Source of the DNA: Cryobacterium sp. N22
GTDB lineage: Bacteria > Actinomycetota > Actinomycetes > Actinomycetales > Microbacteriaceae
DNA: 64,000 bases
NCBI RefSeq assembly: GCF_002929555.1
Contig: NZ_PJJP01000034.1
Location: forward strand, 124,001-188,000
Direction: 5' to 3'
In this document: positions 59,538 to 64,000 of the stretch, in pieces
Layout of the letters: every line of letters starts with the position of its first letter
Position numbering within the stretch: the first letter of the stretch is position 1
Notes under the pieces: generated by a model
The model's input: the letters and a program-made list of their open reading frames with translations, nothing else
What the model was told of the DNA's origin: nothing
Database searches by the model: none
Program-made: the position numbers and the translations under genes

Positions 59538-60944
59538 ATGTCGAATTACATTGCAAACGCACTGGTCGGTGAGCCCGAGGTTCTCGAGGACACCGTGGCC
59601 ACGGACCTGACCGGCTCGGACCTGACCGGCTCGCCCGCCTGGCTGCGGCTCAAGACCGCCGCCACCGCCCTGCAGGCCGTGCAGGCACAGGACGGCTCAA
59701 TCCCGGAGGCCGGTGCACACGCCGATGCGCACGCGTCCGTCGCCGAGATCACCGCCGCGGTCACCGAGTTGGCGCCGCACTTCCCGCACGATGCCGCCTA
59801 CCTGGCTGCCGTCGTGGTCGACTTCGACAGCTGGGTGGCGGGCGGTTTCGGTGTGCCCGACTTCTACGACTCGCTGCTGGCCTTCCAACCCCAGCAGCAC
59901 CGGGTCGACGGCATCCGGCACCTGGTGGTGTTCCCGATGTACACCCAGAACGGCAGCCCGAACCGGCTCGTCGAGGCCGTGTTGATCGAGGTGCTCTGGC
60001 CGGAGTTCGTGGCCGAGCTCGAGCTCGAGTACACCAACAAGCTGTTCGTGCCCATCCGCTTCCTCGACTTCACGGCCGGGTATGACACCAACTCGGCGGT
60101 GCTCTTTCCCGAGACCGTGGCGATGCGGCAGATCCCCACGTTCACCTGGGGAGCGATCTTCGCCGACCGGGAGGCCGCGCGGTTCCGCCGGGTGGTGCGC
60201 GCCGCCGCCGAGATCACCCGGCTGGAGCTGCCCGCCGAGGCCGCCGCGCTGCTTGACGACCAACACCTCACCGAAGAGACCTTCGTGATGTGGGACCTCA
60301 TCCACGACCGCACCCACATGCGCGGTGACCTGCCTTTCGACCCGTTCATGATCAAGCAGCGGATGCCGTTCTTCCTCTACTCACTCGAGGAGCTCCGCTG
60401 CGACCTCACCGCGTTCCGCGAGTCGGTGAAGATCGAACACGACGAGGCCGCCAGCCCCGACGCCCGCCGGCACGCCAAGCTGGTGCAGTACGCGGTGATC
60501 TTCGACCGCATCTTCAGGTTCTCGATCACCGGCAGCCGGGTGCGCAACTATGACGGTCTCGGCGGCCAGCTGCTGTTCGCCTGGCTGCACCAGCACCACG
60601 TGCTGCACTGGACCGACACGGCGCTCTCCTTCGACTGGGAGGCGGTGCCCGACGTGGTCATCGCCCTCGGCGCCCAGATCGACGAGCTGTACTGGGAATC
60701 CATCGACCGGCCGAAGAAGGCGCACTGGCTGGCCGCGTACGAGATGCTCACGAAGACGCTCACGCCCAATCCGGCGTCGACGTGGGCTCATGGTCTGCCG
60801 CTCGAGGTGCTGGCCGGGGCACCGAAGGGGTACACCGACCTCGTCCTGGACGACGAGTTCCCGCTTTCGATGTTCTTCGAGGCGCTCGACAAGAAGATGA
60901 AGCCGGTCATCGAGTCGACCGTGGGCATCACCGCGGATGCGTAG
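59538..60944 (+). CDS. DUF6421-family protein
   Basis: 468 residues, soluble. I recognise it only as the family now labelled DUF6421. Distinct blocks: VVFPMYTQNGSPNRLVEAVLIEVLWPEFVAELE, FLDFTAGYDTNSAVLFPETVAMR, MWDLIHDRTHMRGDLPFDPFMIKQRMPFFLYSLEELRCDLTAF and a C-terminal GLPLEVLAGAPKGYTDLVLDDEFPLSMFFEAL. The HDRTH and EELRCD segments could hold a metal, but no known enzyme motif matches. GGGAGG ribosome site fixes ATG 59538. It overlaps or abuts an SDR gene, a pairing worth noting. Confidence 0.8.
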   Translation: MSNYIANALVGEPEVLEDTVATDLTGSDLTGSPAWLRLKTAATALQAVQAQDGSIPEAGAHADAHASVAEITAAVTELAPHFPHDAAYLAAVVVDFDSWVAGGFGVPDFYDSLLAFQPQQHRVDGIRHLVVFPMYTQNGSPNRLVEAVLIEVLWPEFVAELELEYTNKLFVPIRFLDFTAGYDTNSAVLFPETVAMRQIPTFTWGAIFADREAARFRRVVRAAAEITRLELPAEAAALLDDQHLTEETFVMWDLIHDRTHMRGDLPFDPFMIKQRMPFFLYSLEELRCDLTAFRESVKIEHDEAASPDARRHAKLVQYAVIFDRIFRFSITGSRVRNYDGLGGQLLFAWLHQHHVLHWTDTALSFDWEAVPDVVIALGAQIDELYWESIDRPKKAHWLAAYEMLTKTLTPNPASTWAHGLPLEVLAGAPKGYTDLVLDDEFPLSMFFEALDKKMKPVIESTVGITADA

Positions 60945-60951
60945 GCTCACG

Positions 60952-61635
60952 ATGGTCGACCCGTCCGGGGACCCGGGCGAGCGCGGGGCCGCCGGGCACA
61001 CGGTGCTGATCGCCGGGGCAACCAGCACCGCCGGAGTGGCCGTCGCGGCCGCCCTGGCGGGGGCGGGCGCCCGGGTGCTGGCCGTGGGCTCCAACGAGAA
61101 GCACCTGGTGCGGGTGCTGGAGGTGGTGCCGGAAGCATCCGTCTACGTCTGTGACCTGGCCGACTTCGCGGCGGTGACCGCCCTGGCCGCCACCGTGCAC
61201 GCCCAACACGGACCCGTCGACGGGCTCGTGCATCTGGTGGGCGGTTGGCGCGGCGGTGGCGGGCTCGACGGCCAGACCGACGAGGACTGGGATTTTCTGC
61301 ACTCCCGCATTGTGCAGACCCTGCGCAACACCACCCGGGCCTTCAACGCCGACCTGCTGGCCTCGTTCACCGGCCGGCTGGCGATCGTGTCGTCTGTGTC
61401 GGTGGATGCGCCCACCCCCGGCGGCGCCAACTACGCCAGCGCCAAGGCCGCCGCCGAGACCTGGACCCGGGCGGTGGGCCACGGCTTCGCCAAGGCCGGC
61501 GACACCGCCGCGGCCGTGATATACGCGGTGCGGGCCCTGGAGGGTCTCGAGTCCCGGCTGGCCGCGGAGGTCGTGGCGCTCTGGGACTCCCCCGCCGCGA
61601 CCCTGAACAACACCCGCCGCATCCTCGCCCCCTGA
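60952..61635 (+). CDS. Short-chain dehydrogenase/reductase paired with DUF6421
   Basis: 227 residues, minimal SDR. Cofactor site VLIAGATSTAGVAVAAAL with the family Gly-rich loop altered (GATSTAG), GGW after strand 4 in place of NNAG, Ser in VSSVSV and Tyr-x-x-x-Lys in NYASAK. ATG 60937, overlapping the DUF6421 stop, is an equally good start. The two genes are probably co-transcribed and act on a common substrate (inference). Confidence 0.85.
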   Translation: MVDPSGDPGERGAAGHTVLIAGATSTAGVAVAAALAGAGARVLAVGSNEKHLVRVLEVVPEASVYVCDLADFAAVTALAATVHAQHGPVDGLVHLVGGWRGGGGLDGQTDEDWDFLHSRIVQTLRNTTRAFNADLLASFTGRLAIVSSVSVDAPTPGGANYASAKAAAETWTRAVGHGFAKAGDTAAAVIYAVRALEGLESRLAAEVVALWDSPAATLNNTRRILAP

Positions 61636-61671
61636 CCGCGGCGGCGGCCCGCGGCGCGGAATGCGGGCAAC

Positions 61672-61711
61672 GCGCCGCTAGGCGGGTGGCGCGCCACCCG
61701 CGCAGCGGCGC
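61672..61711. terminator. Strong hairpin with a 20-base perfect palindrome
   Basis: The core 61682-61701 reads the same on both strands (half GCGGGTGGCG); outside it, GCGCCGCT (61672-61679) pairs with AGCGGCGC (61704-61711) across a 2x2 internal loop. Likely terminator of the DUF6421-SDR operon, with no T tract. Confidence 0.65.
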
Positions 61712-61789
61712 CTGACCCGCGCACCGGCATCCGTCGCCGATTGAAACCCAGGTACTGTCAGGGCCTCTCAGCCGGCGGGGGCCGCCGCG

Positions 61790-61795
61790 TAGATT
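61790..61795 (+). promoter_or_regulatory. -10 hexamer giving a leaderless XRE-regulator mRNA
   Basis: TAGATT, six bases before the GTG at 61802; no ribosome site is present. No convincing -35. Confidence 0.4.
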
Positions 61796-61801
61796 TAACG
61801 G

Positions 61802-62689
61802 GTGAGCACCCAGAGCGATATCCGCGAATTCCTGGCCACCCGGCGGGCGAAAATCACGCCAGAGCAGGCGGGCCTGCCGGCCTACGGCGGCAATCGTCGC
61901 GTCGCCGGCCTCCGCCGCGAAGAGGTCGCCATGCTCGCCGGTGTGAGCGTGGACTATTACACGCGGCTGGAGCGCGGCAACTTCGGCGGCGTCTCCGAGA
62001 GCGTGCTCGCCGCCATCGCCCGGGCGTTGCAGCTCGACGACGCCGAACGCGAGCACCTCTTCGACCTGGCCCGCGCCACCGCCACCGTACGACCTCCGCG
62101 CCGCCGCCCCGCCCCGCAGCGGGTTCGGCCCACCATTCAACGCATCCTCGACGCCATGACGGATGCGCCCGCCTTCGTGCGCAACAACCGGCGCGACCTG
62201 CTCGCGGCCAACCGGCTCGGCTTCGCGGTCTACTCCGAGGTGTACGCCGACGGCCCCGCCCCGGTCAACACCGCCAGATTCCTGTTCCTCAATCCCCGGG
62301 CGCGCACGTTCTTCCTGGACTGGCAGGGCGCGGCGACCGACATGGTCGCGAGCCTCCGCGGCGAAGCCGGCCGCGACCCGCATGACCGGGGCCTCTCCGA
62401 CCTGGTCGGCGAACTGGCCACCCGCAGCACCGAATTCGCCATTCTCTGGGCTGCGCACAATGTGCGCCACCACACCATGGGCGCCAAGTCCATCCATCAC
62501 CCGGTGGTGGGAGACCTGCACCTCACCTTCGAATCGATGGACCTGCCCGCCGACCCCGGCCTGGCCCTGATCGTCTACGGCACCGAGCCCGGCTCGGCCA
62601 GCCAGGACGCCCTCAGGCTGCTCTCGAGCTGGGCCGCCACCCAGGAGCCGCTCCCGCAGCACCAGGCGACGGTCCGCGACGAGGCCTGA
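61802..62689 (+). CDS. XRE-family regulator with MmyB-like ligand-binding domain
   Basis: 295 residues. N-terminal HTH (LRREEVAMLAGVSVDYYTRLERGNFGGVSESVLAAIARALQLDDAEREHLFDLAR), then a PAS-like MmyB domain beginning MTDAPAFVRNNRRDLLAANRLG and running to TFESMDLPADPGLALIVYGTEPGS, which in relatives binds fatty-acid-like ligands. Such regulators usually control an adjacent SDR; here the closest SDR is the gene upstream on the same strand. Confidence 0.9.
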   Translation: MSTQSDIREFLATRRAKITPEQAGLPAYGGNRRVAGLRREEVAMLAGVSVDYYTRLERGNFGGVSESVLAAIARALQLDDAEREHLFDLARATATVRPPRRRPAPQRVRPTIQRILDAMTDAPAFVRNNRRDLLAANRLGFAVYSEVYADGPAPVNTARFLFLNPRARTFFLDWQGAATDMVASLRGEAGRDPHDRGLSDLVGELATRSTEFAILWAAHNVRHHTMGAKSIHHPVVGDLHLTFESMDLPADPGLALIVYGTEPGSASQDALRLLSSWAATQEPLPQHQATVRDEA

Positions 62690-62756
62690 ACCGCGCCGGC
62701 CTGTTCGCGTAACGACCCTCCCCCTTGGGGCTGATCCGCCCGCGCCGCGACGACGC

Positions 62757-62762
62757 TAGCGT
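62757..62762 (+). promoter_or_regulatory. -10 hexamer of the histidine kinase gene
   Basis: TAGCGT, six bases (all G) before ATG 62769, so initiation would be on the start codon; the G run could also serve as a weak ribosome site. Confidence 0.4.
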
Positions 62763-62768
62763 GGGGGG

Positions 62769-64000
62769 ATGACTGCCGAAGCCCGACCCGAACGGGTCAC
62801 CGAACGGGCCGCCGACCCGCTGGCCGACGGATGGCGGCGGCCGCGCGGTCCCCGCTCCGCGTACCGGGTGGATGCCTGGGTGGCGCTGGCGCTGGCCGGC
62901 GGCACCGCCCTGAGCATCTCGCTGAGCCTCGGCACCGGGCTCATGGGCGATGCGCCGTGGTGGCAGGTCGTGATCTGGGTGGCCCTCATCGCGCTGCCCC
63001 TGGCCGCCCGTCGCCGCTGGCCGGAGGCCGTGGCGCTGCTCGTCTCCCTGGTCTTCGCCGTGTCCGGCAGCATGGGCATCACCGACGGCCTCTTCTCCAA
63101 CATCTGCCTCTACGTGGCCATCTACTCGGTGGGCGCGTGGAGCCACCACCGCACGATCGCCCGGTGGACGCGGCTGGGCATCATCGCGGGCATGTTCATC
63201 TGGCTGTTCTGGAGCCTGTTGGAGACCGCCAACCAGGCCACCGCCATCCCCGAACTGTCCAGGGACGGCTTCTTCTCCCCCTATGCCGCCTACGGCCTGC
63301 TGCAGGTGCTGCTCAACCTGGTCTACTTCTGGGCCGCATACTACTTCGGCGGCGCCGCCTGGCAGGCGGCCCGGCGCTCGGCGGCGCTCGAGGGTCTCAC
63401 CCGTGAGCTCGCCACCGAACGGGAGCGCACCGCGGCCCAGGCGGTCAGCCTCGAACGGGTGCGCATCGCCCGGGAGCTCCACGACGTGGTCGCCCACCAC
63501 GTGTCGTTGATGGGCGTGCAGGCCGGCGCCGCCCGGCGCATCCTCGACCGCGACGCGGCCGCGGCCGTGCGCGCGATCACGGTGATCGAAGAGAGCGCCC
63601 GCACCGCCGTGGACGAACTGAACACCATGCTCGGCGCCCTGCGCGCCGACGACGCCGACGGTGCGCAGCCCGCCCACCAGAGCACCAGCACCCGCGGTGT
63701 CGATCAGCTCGCCGAACTCGCCCAGGAGAACACCGACGCCGGGTTGCCCGTGCGGCTCCAGGTGATCGGCGAGCCGCGCCCGGTACCCGGCACCATCGGT
63801 CTCAGCCTCTACCGAATCGCCCAGGAGGCCCTGACCAACACCCGCAAGCACGCCGGTTCCGGCGCGACGGCCGACCTGCGCCTGCGGTACGAGGCGGATG
63901 CCGTGGAGCTGGAGGCGACCGACACCGGTCGCGGCGTGCGCGCCCCGGCCAACCCCGCCGTCGAGCGGAGCACCCCCGGCGGCCTCGGCCAGCAGGGCAT
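62769..64000 (+). CDS. Two-component sensor histidine kinase, NarL-partner type (3' truncated)
   Basis: 410 residues visible; the frame stays open to the window edge. Membrane domain with about five helices (residues 35-195), a coiled coil (205-230), then the HisKA_3 dimerisation box RIARELHDVVAHHVSLMGVQAG with phospho-acceptor His238. The ATPase domain begins with the N box LYRIAQEALTNTRKHAG and a G1 box DTGRGV, and ends in the G2 loop GGLGQQGI at the edge. A LuxR-type response regulator is expected next, beyond the window. Confidence 0.92.
   Translation, partial: MTAEARPERVTERAADPLADGWRRPRGPRSAYRVDAWVALALAGGTALSISLSLGTGLMGDAPWWQVVIWVALIALPLAARRRWPEAVALLVSLVFAVSGSMGITDGLFSNICLYVAIYSVGAWSHHRTIARWTRLGIIAGMFIWLFWSLLETANQATAIPELSRDGFFSPYAAYGLLQVLLNLVYFWAAYYFGGAAWQAARRSAALEGLTRELATERERTAAQAVSLERVRIARELHDVVAHHVSLMGVQAGAARRILDRDAAAAVRAITVIEESARTAVDELNTMLGALRADDADGAQPAHQSTSTRGVDQLAELAQENTDAGLPVRLQVIGEPRPVPGTIGLSLYRIAQEALTNTRKHAGSGATADLRLRYEADAVELEATDTGRGVRAPANPAVERSTPGGLGQQG

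Noticed and set aside
1..64000. tRNA, rRNA, CRISPR arrays, insertion sequences, prophage or integrative-element ends
   Set aside because: No repeat-spacer pattern, transposase, integrase or structural-RNA sequence was seen. The short repeats present are operators, hairpins or the 3458 tandem repeat.

Overview
The window is 64 kb of very GC-rich, densely coded DNA. GTG starts and ATGA/GTGA start-stop overlaps are frequent, and several promoters appear leaderless. There is a TelA/TerD stress module, an ECF42-type sigma factor, a DUF6421-type protein and sugar ABC importers that lack their own ATPase. This fits a high-GC Actinomycetota chromosome, most likely Microbacteriaceae (Cryobacterium-like); the family is inference from style and gene content, with no rRNA or marker to prove it. 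I saw no rRNA, tRNA, CRISPR array, phage or transposase gene. No gap between genes exceeds about 230 bases.

Layout. 1-8.8 kb: end of a sugar-acid gene pair (KDG-kinase-like PfkB kinase, D-2-hydroxyacid dehydrogenase), a long hairpin, a ROK repressor, then GH36 alpha-galactosidase plus a binding protein and two permeases. 8.9-11.8 kb: two unknown genes, an iron-box/siderophore-interacting protein, a GNAT enzyme and a RidA protein. 11.9-17.4 kb: a second, minus-strand alpha-galactosidase/ABC locus. 17.6-20.2 kb: MarR regulator with two SDR enzymes, then a universal stress protein. 20.2-21.9 kb: fluoride riboswitch, phosphoglycerate-mutase-like gene and two crcB fluoride channels. 21.9-23.8 kb: divergent MarR/TerC pair with GTTGG operator half-sites and a structured leader. 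23.9-32.9 kb: a ten-gene ter operon with three TerD proteins, TelA, two uncharacterised proteins and a predicted nucleoside-like biosynthesis set (HpcH/HpaI-like, PRTase-TRSP, StiP-PELOTA, HAD).

32.8-41.2 kb: mostly small regulator/partner pairs (PadR with a membrane protein, DGPF with ECF sigma, HxlR with an isochorismatase-like protein), plus VOC, a Na+/H+ antiporter, DinB-like, SRPBCC and epimerase genes. 41.3-44.9 kb: an HTH-TOBE regulator with modABC and a MepB-like gene. 44.9-46.5 kb: prfC. 46.7-53.8 kb: an amino-sugar locus (ROK kinase; on the other strand ROK repressor, binding protein, two permeases, GH3 NagZ-like hexosaminidase), apparently tied together by two similar ROK operators. 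53.9-64 kb: AlkD-like glycosylase, XRE-cupin and giant MalT/LAL regulators with downstream targets, DUF6421 and SDR genes, an XRE regulator, and the start of a two-component histidine kinase cut by the window end.

The strongest candidates for new biology are the ter module with its two orphan proteins, the MarR/TerC intergenic region, the fluoride operon carrying a glycolytic enzyme paralogue, and the inverted repeat downstream of the LAL regulator.
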